64,000 bases of DNA from CAXBBB01 sp963841855 (GCA_963841855.1 CAWJEJ010000005.1:537161-601160); one strand, 5' to 3'. Counted from the first letter of the stretch, positions 19,272 through 29,712 are shown. Notes: generated by a model not told the origin, from the letters alone. Numbers and translations: made by a program.

Positions 19272-19896
19272 ATGTCCGTCCAAGCACTCCCCGCCCACAC
19301 CTCACAGCTCGCCTCGCGCGGCATCCCCGCCGTCCAGCGCGGCGCGTCCGTCGTCGCCGTCACCCAGGTGCGCCCGTCGCCCACGCCCGCCATGTGGCTC
19401 GTCGTGCTCAGTCACGGCACGGCCGGCGGCACGCTCACCAATCGCACGTCGCACCTCGTCGCGGCCCGCTCGCGCGTCGGTGCCATCGCCAACGCACGCG
19501 CCGCCGCTCACAAGCTGGCCGGTCAACTGGCACGCCAAGCCAAAGCGCCCACCTCGCCCGCACCGGCTCCGCTCTTCGCCCAGCCCGCACCGGTCGTCCG
19601 TGAGCCGTCGCCCGCCTACATCGGCTACGGCGCTCTTGAAGGCTGCGCGGTCACGCCGCTGCGTGGCGGTCTGGCAGGCTTTGAGCTTGAACTCACCGGC
19701 GCAGGCTGGCAGGGAGAAATCGAAACCGTCGGCCCGCGTGAAACGGCGCTGTGGCTGCTCTGCAACGAACTCACGCTGCTCGCTGCTCACCATCTCACCC
19801 CAGCAGGAAGCCGCCATCCACCAGGAACTGGCCGCGCGGCTGCATGACCGGCGCGCACGCCAAGCCCGCGCCCGTCGCCAGCGCATCGCCGCCTAA
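19272..19896 (+). CDS. Hypothetical island protein, frameshifted near its end
   Basis: Starts at 19272 (MSVQALPAHTSQLASRG). The middle has a globular segment ending WQGEIETVGPRETALWLLCN and the C-terminus is a basic helix (RLHDRRARQARARRQRIAA). The first frame ends at 19847. Removing one C from the CCCC run near 19798 joins it to the second frame, giving about 207 residues. No family is recognised. It precedes a conserved small island protein by about 60 bp. Confidence 0.5.
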
Positions 19897-19956
19897 GCCG
19901 TCCCGTTCACACGCCCCGCCCGCCGCAACCCGGGCGGGGCACTTCCACCCGACACC

Positions 19957-20235
19957 ATGCAACTCCCCATTTCCTTTCCGCTGGGCCGAATCGTCGCCAC
20001 GCCCGGAGCGCTCGCTCTCGTCGAAGCGCACGCCGTCGACCTACTGCCGCTGCTGATCCGCCACCGCTCGGGCGACTGGGGCGACGTGTGCGCCGACGAC
20101 GCCCGCGCCAACCGCGAAGCACTCGACACCGGCCTGCGCATCCTGTCGGCCTACGACACCGCCGCCGGTCGCCTGTGGATCATCACCGAAGCCGACCGCA
20201 GCGCTACCACCGTTCTGCTACCCTCTGAATATTGA
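19957..20235 (+). CDS. Conserved small plasmid/island protein
   Basis: A 92-residue protein with the pattern FPLGRIVATPGALAL, HRSGDWGDVCADDARANREA, then RLWIITEADRSATTVLLPSE. This family of unknown function recurs on plasmids and integrated elements and is often linked to restriction or repair genes. It is the last plus-strand gene before the convergent Druantia-like operon. Confidence 0.7.
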   Translation: MQLPISFPLGRIVATPGALALVEAHAVDLLPLLIRHRSGDWGDVCADDARANREALDTGLRILSAYDTAAGRLWIITEADRSATTVLLPSEY

Positions 20236-20275
20236 TTCACAACGCTCTGGCAGGAAAACCTGCTGGAGTTGTTTC

Positions 20276-23200
20276 CTACCCCGATGAAAGGGCGTTCAGA
20301 GCAGCCAAAGCAGCTCCGCGCGAGAGCGTCTCGTGCGCAAACTGATTGCGATAGGTACGCAGGCACTCGTAGCAGCTCGTCTCGGGTCCACAGCATGACT
20401 GGTCAACGCGCGCCCGGGCCTGCTCAATGACTTCTGGTATTCTGTCCTCGAGTCTAAGTACGTGCCCCGCACCACCCGGCACATTGTCGTAGAGGATAAG
20501 TGTAGACTCACGCATGGATCCGCGCTGGCGAACCGTCCCATCCAAATCATCTCGCCGCACCTCGAGCACATCCGAAGCTCCTTCGATCAAGGCATAAAGC
20601 AGTGACATGCGCGGGTCGACATCCGAGTTTGTCGGCGGCGACATCGCTTGTCTCCACTGCTCGCCACCACGCAGTTCTATCTCGACCACGTCGGTTAGGA
20701 ACTCGTGCCCAAGGTCGTATCCGGTCAGCCACCCGTCGCACGGTTTACTCGTCCGCGGATTGAGGTGCTGAGCCTTAACCGTATGCGAAGCGAGTTGTGC
20801 GAAACCGCAACCGCGGCAGACTTTGAACCCACCTTTGAGATGAAGACCACCGTCTCCTTTATTGACGACGGATAGCAGCCCATATCGGGACAACGTCAGA
20901 TTGGCTGCGCCCGTGGGCGGCAAGTCTATCTCGACGTGTTTTCTTTCTCCGTCGGCGTAGTCGGCGAAGTACGTGCGCGAAGCGTAGGTTCGAGCAGGGC
21001 GCGACTCACCGGGCGTGCCCGCTTCGGGCTGGGCTATAAACCCGAACTCAGGCGCGATGAATCGGCGCACTCTGTTGTCAGGTATCGGCTCGTCGCACCC
21101 GCTGCACACTTCGGGTTTCTCCTCTCGTCTTCGGAAGAACTGACTACAGTTGGGACACTCGCCGTAGTAGGTGGCTATCCACTCTTTGTTCATCGGCCGC
21201 ACCAGCCCTCCGCTGGTCCAGACGTGCTTGCCCGCTACGACCTGAGACCCCGGCGCGTACTCAGAAATAGCGATGCGCAGATCGCGGTCTAGCTCCAACG
21301 ACCTGCCCGAAGCGTTGACGTGGTCTGTCTTCAACGAGACGATGTCGCAGGGGAAGCCGTACTTGGGAAGCAGGTTGCGTGAGGCCAAGAACCCGATGAG
21401 CGAGCGCGACATCACCGTGCGTTCCGCCCCTTTCAGCATGTCGCCTCGTTTGCCCTTTTTGGCCTCGTACGCTTCGTCTTGGAGCCTACGGTAATCGCCG
21501 AGATCGTTGAGCACCTCGCTGCGCACGCGCGAGAGCAGGTCGAGGTATCCTTCGGACGGATTTTCCAGCCAGGCCCAATTTGCGAGACCAACCTCTTCGT
21601 GCAGATCTTCCGGGATGATGCGGATGAGCGCTTCGAGAACGTCTGTTGGTCGCGCCCCTGCGAATGCGGCAAGACGGTCGGCGGCGGTGCTTCCTGAGGA
21701 GTCTTTGTCGTCGAAGAACGACCCAACCGACTTGAGCGATAATCCCGACGCATCCTTCCTGAGGAAAGCCGCGAGCAGCACCGCCTGGGCGTGCCGGCGG
21801 GCGATCTTCGCGTTTCGAATCGCGACTCGGGGCACAGGCACTTTTCCGGACAGCACGCGCTGCGGTTGAGCGAAATGCACGAGGTCGTGGCTCCGCCGCT
21901 GTGCAAACGTGAGCGCGAATGCGGCGCTACCCATCCTGCGACCGGCACGGCCTGCGCGCTGCAAATAGTTGGCCGTCGCCGGTGGTACGTTCCGCAGTAG
22001 GACGGCTTGCAACTCGCCTACGTCTACGCCCATCTCGAACGTGGTAGAGCACGAGAGCACGTTGACCTTTCCATCGACGAAGTCTTGCTGGATGCGCGCG
22101 GCATCCTCGGCCGACCACTGAGCCGTGTGCTCCTCGACGCGCATGCGTACAGGGTCGAGCGTTTCATACAGCGTTCTGTAGTGACTATCGAGCAGGAACG
22201 GGCGCACGTCAATCAAAGAGTCCAGCAAGCCGTCGCAGCCCATCCGCGGGCAGAGCGATCGCAGGTTGGTCGTCGAGACCTCATAGCAGCGCGTGCACGC
22301 GTAGGCCGGACGATCTGAGCCGGTCAGGTGAACCTCCCAGCGCTCGTGCGCCAACTGCATGAGATTCGACACGCCCTTGACCGACGAAGTCTCCCAATAC
22401 TCCGCAAATGGGCCATTGCCGTGCGTCAACTGCTCCCACAACTTGCCAAGCACCTGAGTCGCCAGCGCCTTACGCTTTTCGACGGGTAGATCCGGCGAGG
22501 TCGTCGCGATGAGCCGGGTAACGAAATCGAGTCGTCGACTTCTACCGGCCAGAGGCATCCAGCTTAGCACGGCAGAGCCGCCGATTTTGCCTGTGTATCC
22601 CTCGCGCCGCACGAACACGTTGACGCTGCGCGGTTCGAAGAAGGAGTCATTGGCCGATAGTCCGTATGGCAGCGTCATGGCGCCTTGCTGCCGAAGCGTG
22701 TCGAGCAGCACCACGATCAGGTCCCACACCTCGTCCTCCGTCAAGCCGAACGGTGGCTGGAGTAGAGGCGGCGGCGCCTTCCAGCCGAGCGGGCGCTTGG
22801 GCGTGAAGGATACGAGGGCCGTCCCTTCGACGGACTGGCGGCGGCTAACGGAGAGCGCCTCGTGCATCACCCATTTGGCAGCCAGCAGTTTGACCTGTTT
22901 GGATGTCAGAGTGGGAGGCGCCAGGCCCAGTTGACTCATTCGGGTTGCCACCGTCTCCACAACGTCAGGGATCTCCTCGATGCCGCCCGGAACGAGTGGT
23001 CGCTCGAGAGCGCTGACGACCAACCTGCGCCGCACCAAGGCCTCGTACGTCTGCTCCAGATAGGGCGCGAAGAATGCCGCATCTTGACGACTGTCGGCGA
23101 AAATGAGCAATTTGCGCCCGCCGCCGGATTCGGTGGCTACCTCAGACTGAGGCAACGCGCCGTACAGAGCAGTCGTGAGTACGCTGACCGGAGCGTCCGC

Positions 23201-25165
23201 GCCTGTCATCAACCGGTACACAGGCGAGCGATTGGTGCGCGCCCGGCAACTCACGCATTTCTTGGGACCGAGGTCGTCGAGCTTCACGTCGGGCTTGAGC
23301 ACCCGAGCCACATTGCCACCGCACGCACACGGTCCTTTCGAGGGACGAATGGCTCCGCAGGAGAGGCACAGAAACGCCTCGATCGTTTCGGCTGGGATGG
23401 CATCCTCGAAAGCGTTCTCGTCCTCGTCCTCCTCCGCGACGACATCGTCCACTAGCAAAAACGTCCGCTGCTGCTGCGAGACGACCGGATGGAGCACGCC
23501 TTCCTTCTCGGTGCCGACGATATAAGCCGCACCGCAGCGCGAGCACACCGCCAGCTCGTGGACGCGGCTTTGGCAACTCGGGCACGTTTTATGGCGAGAA
23601 AGCGACAGCCAGACGCTTCCGTCGGCGTGGGCTTCTCGGTTCAGGCAGACGTAGGCTCCCTCGAGGGCCCGAGCGAATGAGTGGTACCTAGCGGGGAGAA
23701 GCGACTCCGATGTCTCGCTCGGACGAGACTGCGCGGCCAGCCCGATCAACTGAGTCAGCGCGTGCTCTGCTCTTTCTTGCTCACCCGTTTTACCTCGCTC
23801 TTGGTCGCGTGGCGCGTCTTCCTCCGATGAGCCAAAGACGAGAGCGGCGGCCTCGTCGAACGCCATAAAGCGTTTGGCGAGTTCTTGCTGCAACGCGCGC
23901 AGCCGCTGATCGCCTTTCAGAACTGCGTGCAAGAAGGCCCCCTTCCGATCAGCCTTGGGCGTGGACCGAGCAGCCTGGAGCGCCTCGCCAACGACGTGCG
24001 CCGGGCAGTGGCTCGCGACTACTTCTGCCATGACCTCGACTGGGTCGGGCTGAGGATTCCAAGAATCCGGTTCGCCCTCAAGCGGTGGAAGTCCGGCGGC
24101 GGCGCTCAGCCGAGCGTAGGTGTCGACCGGAAGCGTTCCCCAGGTAGCCTCGCCCTCGACGGCTGGGCGGCGCGTCGCCTCTATGACATCGCGCCTGGCG
24201 GGATCGGTGAGATTCCACTCGAACGGCTCACCGAATAGCTCCGACGCGAACTCGGCCGCCTCTGGAAAATCCTGCGGGCCATTGCCCAGCGTGGCGCTCG
24301 TAGCGATGCATTGGAGCCGGCCAGCGGCCCCGATGCGATCCTTGAGGCGTCGCAGTAGCAGACCGACTTCAATACCCGAAGCGCCGTCGTAGGTATGCGC
24401 CTCGTCAAGCACGAGCGTTTGCCAGTGCCTAGCCGCTTCGCCATCGAAAAACGAGAGGTCTTGCGGCCGAAGCAGCAAGTACTCGAGCATCGCATAGTTC
24501 GTCAGCAGCAGATGGGGCGGATTCTCCCGCATACGCTCGCGTGACACTAGTTCGCCTGGGATCAGCGGCTGGCCTGGATGCTGAGCAGCAAAATGTTCTC
24601 GGCCTTCTCTTTCACTCTCTTTGGTCTCGCCCGTATAGCGGCCGAATGTTATGTCAGGAAACGGTTCGAGAAGTCCGCGTAGACGCTTTACCTGATCGTT
24701 CGCGAGCGCGTTCATCGGGTAGAGAAGCAGCGCCCGCACGCCGGGCTGCGAGAGCGTTCCCGCTTCCCGCTCGCGGAGTAGACTGTTCAGAATCGGAAGA
24801 AGGAACGTCTCAGTCTTGCCCGAACCGGTGCCGGTGGCAACGATCAGGTTGCGACCACCTACCAAGTGACGTACGGCGTTTTCCTGATGAGCGTAGAGCG
24901 GCCGATCCGGAGGCAGGCTGCGCGGCAGGTTCAGCAGGTCCGGCGAGAGCAGTCCTTCGCGGACGAGATCACTAATCGAACTTCCCGAACGGTAGGGGGG
25001 CGCCGCTTCCAGGTACGGCCCTTTGGTCAGCAGATTCGGCTGCCTAAAGGCCTCGCCCAGACGTGCGTGCAGGTCGGCGCGGCGAGCCGGGTAGAGCGAG
25101 AGCAGGTATCGACGGTAGGCGTCGTCGATCGTGCGCGTGATGGCTATCGGGTCAAGAGTGGACAT
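20276..25165 (-). CDS. druE: DUF1998 superfamily-2 helicase, Druantia DruE-like
   Basis: A 1629-residue protein. An N-terminal SF2 helicase core has Walker A TGTGSGKT (residues 111-118), DEAH box LVLDEAHTYDG (254-257) and the C-terminal arginine-finger motif QRAGRAGRR. Several Cys pairs (CPSCQSRVHELAVCSRCG, CLSCG, CACGG, CVSCR) suggest zinc sites. The C-terminus is a DUF1998 domain ending SCYECLRTYRNQFAHE. DUF1998 helicases are the hallmark of Druantia (DruE), and also occur in DISARM (DrmB) and Dpd systems; size and the partner gene fit Druantia type III best. The start at 25165 overlaps the upstream gene by 14 bases. Confidence 0.82.
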   Translation of the reverse strand: MSTLDPIAITRTIDDAYRRYLLSLYPARRADLHARLGEAFRQPNLLTKGPYLEAAPPYRSGSSISDLVREGLLSPDLLNLPRSLPPDRPLYAHQENAVRHLVGGRNLIVATGTGSGKTETFLLPILNSLLREREAGTLSQPGVRALLLYPMNALANDQVKRLRGLLEPFPDITFGRYTGETKESEREGREHFAAQHPGQPLIPGELVSRERMRENPPHLLLTNYAMLEYLLLRPQDLSFFDGEAARHWQTLVLDEAHTYDGASGIEVGLLLRRLKDRIGAAGRLQCIATSATLGNGPQDFPEAAEFASELFGEPFEWNLTDPARRDVIEATRRPAVEGEATWGTLPVDTYARLSAAAGLPPLEGEPDSWNPQPDPVEVMAEVVASHCPAHVVGEALQAARSTPKADRKGAFLHAVLKGDQRLRALQQELAKRFMAFDEAAALVFGSSEEDAPRDQERGKTGEQERAEHALTQLIGLAAQSRPSETSESLLPARYHSFARALEGAYVCLNREAHADGSVWLSLSRHKTCPSCQSRVHELAVCSRCGAAYIVGTEKEGVLHPVVSQQQRTFLLVDDVVAEEDEDENAFEDAIPAETIEAFLCLSCGAIRPSKGPCACGGNVARVLKPDVKLDDLGPKKCVSCRARTNRSPVYRLMTGADAPVSVLTTALYGALPQSEVATESGGGRKLLIFADSRQDAAFFAPYLEQTYEALVRRRLVVSALERPLVPGGIEEIPDVVETVATRMSQLGLAPPTLTSKQVKLLAAKWVMHEALSVSRRQSVEGTALVSFTPKRPLGWKAPPPLLQPPFGLTEDEVWDLIVVLLDTLRQQGAMTLPYGLSANDSFFEPRSVNVFVRREGYTGKIGGSAVLSWMPLAGRSRRLDFVTRLIATTSPDLPVEKRKALATQVLGKLWEQLTHGNGPFAEYWETSSVKGVSNLMQLAHERWEVHLTGSDRPAYACTRCYEVSTTNLRSLCPRMGCDGLLDSLIDVRPFLLDSHYRTLYETLDPVRMRVEEHTAQWSAEDAARIQQDFVDGKVNVLSCSTTFEMGVDVGELQAVLLRNVPPATANYLQRAGRAGRRMGSAAFALTFAQRRSHDLVHFAQPQRVLSGKVPVPRVAIRNAKIARRHAQAVLLAAFLRKDASGLSLKSVGSFFDDKDSSGSTAADRLAAFAGARPTDVLEALIRIIPEDLHEEVGLANWAWLENPSEGYLDLLSRVRSEVLNDLGDYRRLQDEAYEAKKGKRGDMLKGAERTVMSRSLIGFLASRNLLPKYGFPCDIVSLKTDHVNASGRSLELDRDLRIAISEYAPGSQVVAGKHVWTSGGLVRPMNKEWIATYYGECPNCSQFFRRREEKPEVCSGCDEPIPDNRVRRFIAPEFGFIAQPEAGTPGESRPARTYASRTYFADYADGERKHVEIDLPPTGAANLTLSRYGLLSVVNKGDGGLHLKGGFKVCRGCGFAQLASHTVKAQHLNPRTSKPCDGWLTGYDLGHEFLTDVVEIELRGGEQWRQAMSPPTNSDVDPRMSLLYALIEGASDVLEVRRDDLDGTVRQRGSMRESTLILYDNVPGGAGHVLRLEDRIPEVIEQARARVDQSCCGPETSCYECLRTYRNQFAHETLSRGAALAALNALSSG

Positions 25166-28100
25166 CGGGGGAGGAAAGTTCGAGGTGCATCCAGCACAGA
25201 TCGTGTGCGAACAGATCAGGAGCGGCTTGCAGAGCGTGCAGAGCAGTGAGCCGAAACCACGCCTGGTTGAACCCCATGGCCACTCGCACGTCGGGCGAAA
25301 CGGCTTGGGTGCGAAGCAGGAAGGCAAGTGCGCCGATGGCAAACGGTGCGTTCAGCCACTCGTCTGCCTGACCTGCTCTGGCTTTCTGGTGCAACCGGCC
25401 GCGGACAGCATGAAAGGCGGCTCCAAACCGCTCTGGATTCATGGCGTGGACCGTCGCCAGGCACCGAACAAGTTCATGGGTGGCGTCTCCCAAAGCGTCC
25501 GAGTTTTCCTGACGAACCGAGCGTTGCAATAGCCACCTCATGTAGCCTACCTGCTGCGCCTCGCTGCCCAACGCTCCGCCTGGCACCAAGCCGAGGAATC
25601 CGCTTATCGCCCTGAGCTGCTGAGGGGGAAGCGTACTCATCTGATCGTGCGCCGCGTCGCCGAAGTCGCGGCGGCGCGCTACCAGTTCCATCCACGAAAC
25701 AGACCGATCCGGCTGCTCTACCTCCTCGTCAGCGGTCTCAGCCGCTGGGCCGGCGTGCTCTGAATCGATCAGCCCGAGCCGTTCGGCCCAGCGTTCGAGA
25801 TCGGGTGAACTGGGCGTCGTGCCGCACCACGAGACCGGTTCCCACGCGCTCGACCACTTGCCTAGCGGAGCGTCGAGCGCGCCCAGAACAATGAGGTAGG
25901 CTGCCCTCGCCTCAGGCATGGCGGCATCGAAAACGCGCACGGCCGCAGGCCAGTCGGCTTCGGCAATGTGCTCGGCCCGCTCAAAGCGGCGATCCGCTCC
26001 TGCCTTCTGCAGTCGCAGCCATAAATCGTCTCCGGCTTCTAGTCCCGCTACGTCCATCAAGAGCGGCAGATCGTCGATAGTGGCTTCGGAGCATGCCTGA
26101 TTCCATAGAATAGTGCGCTCCGACGGCGTGTCAGTCGCCAGAACGCGCATTACCCTACCCTGCACACCTTCCGCCTTTTGAATGCGGATCATGCGAGCAG
26201 CCGCAGAGCCGACCTCCGCGTGCGCAACGGACGGACTGTCCAGAGCGGGACGCCTGGATGGAGCCGGAGACCACGGGTCGACGCTAACCAGTTGCACCAC
26301 GTAGGCACCCGGAGCCACCATAACAGCCTGGGTTTTAGCGGCGTAATCGCCCATCGGCTCGACACTCACGTGCTGCGGAGCGTCCCAAGGCGTCCACTGA
26401 GGCCAGAGAAAGGCTTGCACGTCGCCTATCAATCGCCCAGACGACCAGCTAAACAGAAGCATACACCCCGACGGGTCCTCGATTGCGGCGACCTCCAGGT
26501 CACTCAGTCCCATCTCACGATGCCACGTGCCCACTCGGACAAGGTCATAGCCCACCTTGGCAACCAGGTGAGCCTGTGTGCTCCTACCGGCAGCTTGCGC
26601 CTGCACGATCTCGCCTAGCCGGAACGAGCATCCTCGATGAGCAGCCTCGCAGGCAACTTCGGTGCCGTCTGGAAACGCCACGCTCAGCAGTTCCACGTCC
26701 GCTGCGAAATCGCCGGAGAAGAAGGCGACGCACGGAAGCGAAGCGTGTCGCAGCCAGTCGTCCTCGACGCGCAGAGCACCGGGCTTCGAGAGCGCGCTCG
26801 ATGGCGCTTCGACTGCGCCGTCGTAGAGGTGCGCGGCCAGCCGGGGCACCTGAACCGTGACCACTCCGACAGCCGCGCCGTCGTTCAGATAGAGCGAAAC
26901 CTCACGCCCTCGAACAGAGATGCGAGACGCAGTTTCATCCCACTTCCCATCCTCGACGCGCTGCACGCTGACGCCATCCGGAACGCTCACACTGAACACG
27001 GCGGGCGCGTCCGTAGTGACCATGCGCTCCTCTCCATCGATGGACAGCCCGTTCCACACCGCTAGCTGGGTCGTAGCGCCGCGCCCGAGTGGCCCGCGCA
27101 GTCGGAGCGAGACGGGCGCGCGAGCGGGAAGTCCAAGCAGCTCCGTGTCTAAGGTCCACCAACGAGGCGATTCCTCGACGGTCACCAACGACAAATCGAC
27201 GACTCCCGAACTGGCATCGGTCTTCCACTTCATCGTCCAAGCGTCGAGCGTTTCGGTGGACCGAACGCGCGGAATGCGCAGGTTGGGCCAGCTTCGGAAT
27301 ACGGGCACCCCGGACTGTTCGGTCAGCGAAATCGGACGCGTGACCAGAAACGGCCTGGGATCGCCCTCGATGCGCAGCGCCAACCGAAGGTCGCCAATCG
27401 TGACTGCTCCATCGCCTGGGCAAGCCGAGAGGTCCCAGCGCTCTGCCATGTAGCCGCTCCATCCCGCATCCAGCGCGACGCTATCGTCGACGAGCCGCGC
27501 GCCCTCGCCTTCCAGTTCGTTCTGACTCGGACGCACGATCCACAGGTCGTCGCGCGGCAACCCGCTGGCCGTGTCTACCCGCTTACCGTCTCTCGCGAAG
27601 AAAACGAGGAGCGGATCGACCTCGGTCACGCCCGCAATCTCCCACCGCTTCTGCCCTTCCATCGAGCGCCAGCTCACCGCGTACGTTTGCTGCGGACGAG
27701 CGACGGCGTGGCGACGCTCGTCGGTCGTGGCCTCTGTCGATCGGTTCCAAGCGGGGGCATCGAACGTGCGCGCCCGCCCCTCCTCGACGACCCATGAGCA
27801 CTCCGCGTCGGCACCGAACAACTTCTGCCTGGGCAAAAGCACGACAGGCGAGCACGTGGCAGTGTCGAAGATCAGTTCGGGTCTCTTCCACGTACGCCCC
27901 GAAAGCACCGCGCGTTTGCCACCGCTCTGTCCCGCTTGCTGCTGAACCCAGTCGCGAAACGCAAGGCCGACGTGCGACCCCAGGCCAGCCTCGCGCGCCC
28001 TCTCTGCGGCCGCTGAATCGCTTAGATCAGCCCACACTTCGGCGGAGTCCTGAGCCAGATCCAGCGTACGCTCGACCCAGTCCGCCGCAGCGTTCCCACC

Positions 28101-28574
28101 GTGCTCCAAGAAGCGCACGACGGGCTTGTTGAGATGGAGCCGCGCCCTAGCCGACGACAGCACCGCCTCGATCGCTTCGTGTCCCGACTGAGACGACGAA
28201 GCGCGCGGCCACACCTGCTCGAAATAGCTCGACAGGCATCCGGCAGGCACGCCACCATGCAGTAAGATCAAACTCAGGTAGCGATGCGCCCGCACATTCG
28301 ACGGGAGCCGAAGCAAACCGTAGCGCTGGACAATCCGCTCGAAGTGTTTGCCCAGGTCGGTGCGCACGCGTTGGGTGAGCGAGCGGGCACCTAGCGCTTC
28401 ATCCACGATAGGCCAGTACATCGCCGTACTGCCCTCGGCGTAGCGAAACGTCCCCAGCCGCGCGAGGAAGACCGCCAGACCAATGGGCATCGACCGCGAC
28501 GACTTGCCGAAACGCAGTTCCGACTTCGGCCATCGCGAATCGTGCGGTAACAGCAGCTTCGAGCATTTGGGCAT
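25152..28574 (-). CDS. druH: Druantia type III DruH-like large protein
   Basis: A 1140-residue protein directly upstream of the DUF1998 helicase, overlapping it by 14 bases. No enzymatic motif is obvious. The N-terminal part (MPIGLAVFLARLGTFRYAEG, VRFLEHGGNAAADWVER) resembles the STY4851/DruH group as I remember it, and the middle is beta-rich. The order DruH-DruE is that of Druantia type III, an anti-phage system whose mechanism is not settled. An overlapping frame starting at 28605 (MLSEIELSPSDAQMLEAAV) may supply the true N-terminus through a frameshift near 28520. Name rests on context and size more than on motifs. Confidence 0.7.
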   Translation of the reverse strand: MPKCSKLLLPHDSRWPKSELRFGKSSRSMPIGLAVFLARLGTFRYAEGSTAMYWPIVDEALGARSLTQRVRTDLGKHFERIVQRYGLLRLPSNVRAHRYLSLILLHGGVPAGCLSSYFEQVWPRASSSQSGHEAIEAVLSSARARLHLNKPVVRFLEHGGNAAADWVERTLDLAQDSAEVWADLSDSAAAERAREAGLGSHVGLAFRDWVQQQAGQSGGKRAVLSGRTWKRPELIFDTATCSPVVLLPRQKLFGADAECSWVVEEGRARTFDAPAWNRSTEATTDERRHAVARPQQTYAVSWRSMEGQKRWEIAGVTEVDPLLVFFARDGKRVDTASGLPRDDLWIVRPSQNELEGEGARLVDDSVALDAGWSGYMAERWDLSACPGDGAVTIGDLRLALRIEGDPRPFLVTRPISLTEQSGVPVFRSWPNLRIPRVRSTETLDAWTMKWKTDASSGVVDLSLVTVEESPRWWTLDTELLGLPARAPVSLRLRGPLGRGATTQLAVWNGLSIDGEERMVTTDAPAVFSVSVPDGVSVQRVEDGKWDETASRISVRGREVSLYLNDGAAVGVVTVQVPRLAAHLYDGAVEAPSSALSKPGALRVEDDWLRHASLPCVAFFSGDFAADVELLSVAFPDGTEVACEAAHRGCSFRLGEIVQAQAAGRSTQAHLVAKVGYDLVRVGTWHREMGLSDLEVAAIEDPSGCMLLFSWSSGRLIGDVQAFLWPQWTPWDAPQHVSVEPMGDYAAKTQAVMVAPGAYVVQLVSVDPWSPAPSRRPALDSPSVAHAEVGSAAARMIRIQKAEGVQGRVMRVLATDTPSERTILWNQACSEATIDDLPLLMDVAGLEAGDDLWLRLQKAGADRRFERAEHIAEADWPAAVRVFDAAMPEARAAYLIVLGALDAPLGKWSSAWEPVSWCGTTPSSPDLERWAERLGLIDSEHAGPAAETADEEVEQPDRSVSWMELVARRRDFGDAAHDQMSTLPPQQLRAISGFLGLVPGGALGSEAQQVGYMRWLLQRSVRQENSDALGDATHELVRCLATVHAMNPERFGAAFHAVRGRLHQKARAGQADEWLNAPFAIGALAFLLRTQAVSPDVRVAMGFNQAWFRLTALHALQAAPDLFAHDLCWMHLELSSPDVHS

Positions 28575-28742
28575 CGCTCGGCGACAGTTCGATTTCGGAT
28601 AGCATATTCACTCGAGTCATCTGCCGCGCCAGATGCGATTCCAACTCACGCAATTCGGTAATCGGAGGATGGAGCTGTCATGGGCAGGCGAGTAGGAGCG
28701 CTGCGAGCAAGCCACAAAATAGTGGTCCGACCCACTGTTTGT

Positions 28743-29084
28743 TCACATCGAATGTAAGCTGCGGGTCAGTCGCTCATTCCACGTAAACCGGTAAAGCAAC
28801 ACTTCTATGCGGATCGGCCGCAACCGCTCGCGCAGAATCTCTACGACTGTCGATTTTCCGCTGCCGTACGGCCCTACCAGCGCCACCGCTCGCCCACCGT
28901 CTTCCGATCCGATGATGTCCCCGAGCGCGCTGCCCAGCCGCTCGTGCGTCCCCTTGAACGCATCGTCGGCAACGGGTTCGTCCGTCAAGAGACGAGGAGG
29001 ATGCCACTGCGTGCTGGTGGTGGCTACCTGGGGTGTGGAGCGGGAGGGAGGCATGCGTGCGTCAGAAATCGAATGATCGAACAT
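28743..29084 (-). pseudogene. Truncated KAP-type P-loop NTPase
   Basis: A 113-residue fragment. It carries the N-terminal KAP pattern (LTDEPVADDAFKGTHERLGS) and Walker A GPYGSGKSTV, then stops soon after FTWNERLT, where full-length KAP proteins run several hundred residues more. The Walker B region and sensor motifs are missing. KAP NTPases are often neighbours of defence systems including Druantia-like ones, so this is probably the remnant of an accessory gene of the same system. It diverges from the half-length hsdS. Confidence 0.68.
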
Positions 29085-29127
29085 ACGCACCACTTGTAAC
29101 AGTAGCAAACCTACTGTATTATACGTC

Positions 29128-29712
29128 ATGCCTGCTACCAGTCCATCCCTCGCGGCCCTCTGCGACATTGCCTCCGGTGTCTCGCTGCGCACCGCAGCCG
29201 AGTCGAGCCAAACCGGCGTTCCGCTCGTCCAACTGCGCAACGTCGATTGGCTCGAAGGCCTCATCGATTGGACCGATCTCGCTTCTTCGCCACCTGACCG
29301 CCTGGGCCCGGACCATCCCATTCGTCGCGACGACATCCTCTTCGCTGGTAAAGGTCAGCACAATCGGTCGGTTCTCGTTCTCGATGAGCCCCCCCACGCC
29401 GCTGCCGCTTCGCCCATCTTCATCATTCGGCCTAAGGACGAGCGCGTGATCCCAGCCTTCGTCGCCTGGTACCTCAACACCGCGCCTGCCCAGGCGCACC
29501 TGCGCACCTGCACGGTCGGTACTAACATCCCGAGCGTCTCCAAGTCGTGCCTCGCGGCAACGCCCGTTCCTTTGCCGCCGCTCGACGTGCAGCATCGCAT
29601 CGCCGACGCCGTCCGGCTCACCGCCCAAGAACGCGCCCTCACCCACCACCTGCTCGACCGCCGCGCCCAGGCTCTCGACGCCGCTTGCCTCACTTCTATC
29701 CAACAAACATGA
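29128..29712 (+). CDS. hsdS: Half-length type I specificity subunit (single TRD)
   Basis: A 194-residue protein with one target-recognition domain. Features: VPLVQLRNVDWLEG, RRDDILFAGKGQHNRSVLVL and the end-of-TRD pattern IPSVSKSCLAATPVPLPPLD, followed by a conserved helix (HRIADAVRLTAQERALTHHL). Full HsdS has two such repeats. A single-TRD protein can dimerise or be swapped into the main HsdS. It starts the restriction operon and overlaps the next gene by 4 bases (ATGA). Confidence 0.82.
   Translation: MPATSPSLAALCDIASGVSLRTAAESSQTGVPLVQLRNVDWLEGLIDWTDLASSPPDRLGPDHPIRRDDILFAGKGQHNRSVLVLDEPPHAAAASPIFIIRPKDERVIPAFVAWYLNTAPAQAHLRTCTVGTNIPSVSKSCLAATPVPLPPLDVQHRIADAVRLTAQERALTHHLLDRRAQALDAACLTSIQQT

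Noticed and set aside
20276..25165. DISARM DrmB or DpdJ
   Set aside because: DUF1998 is shared, but no methylase, PLD gene or deazapurine genes accompany it, and the partner protein and sizes fit Druantia type III better.
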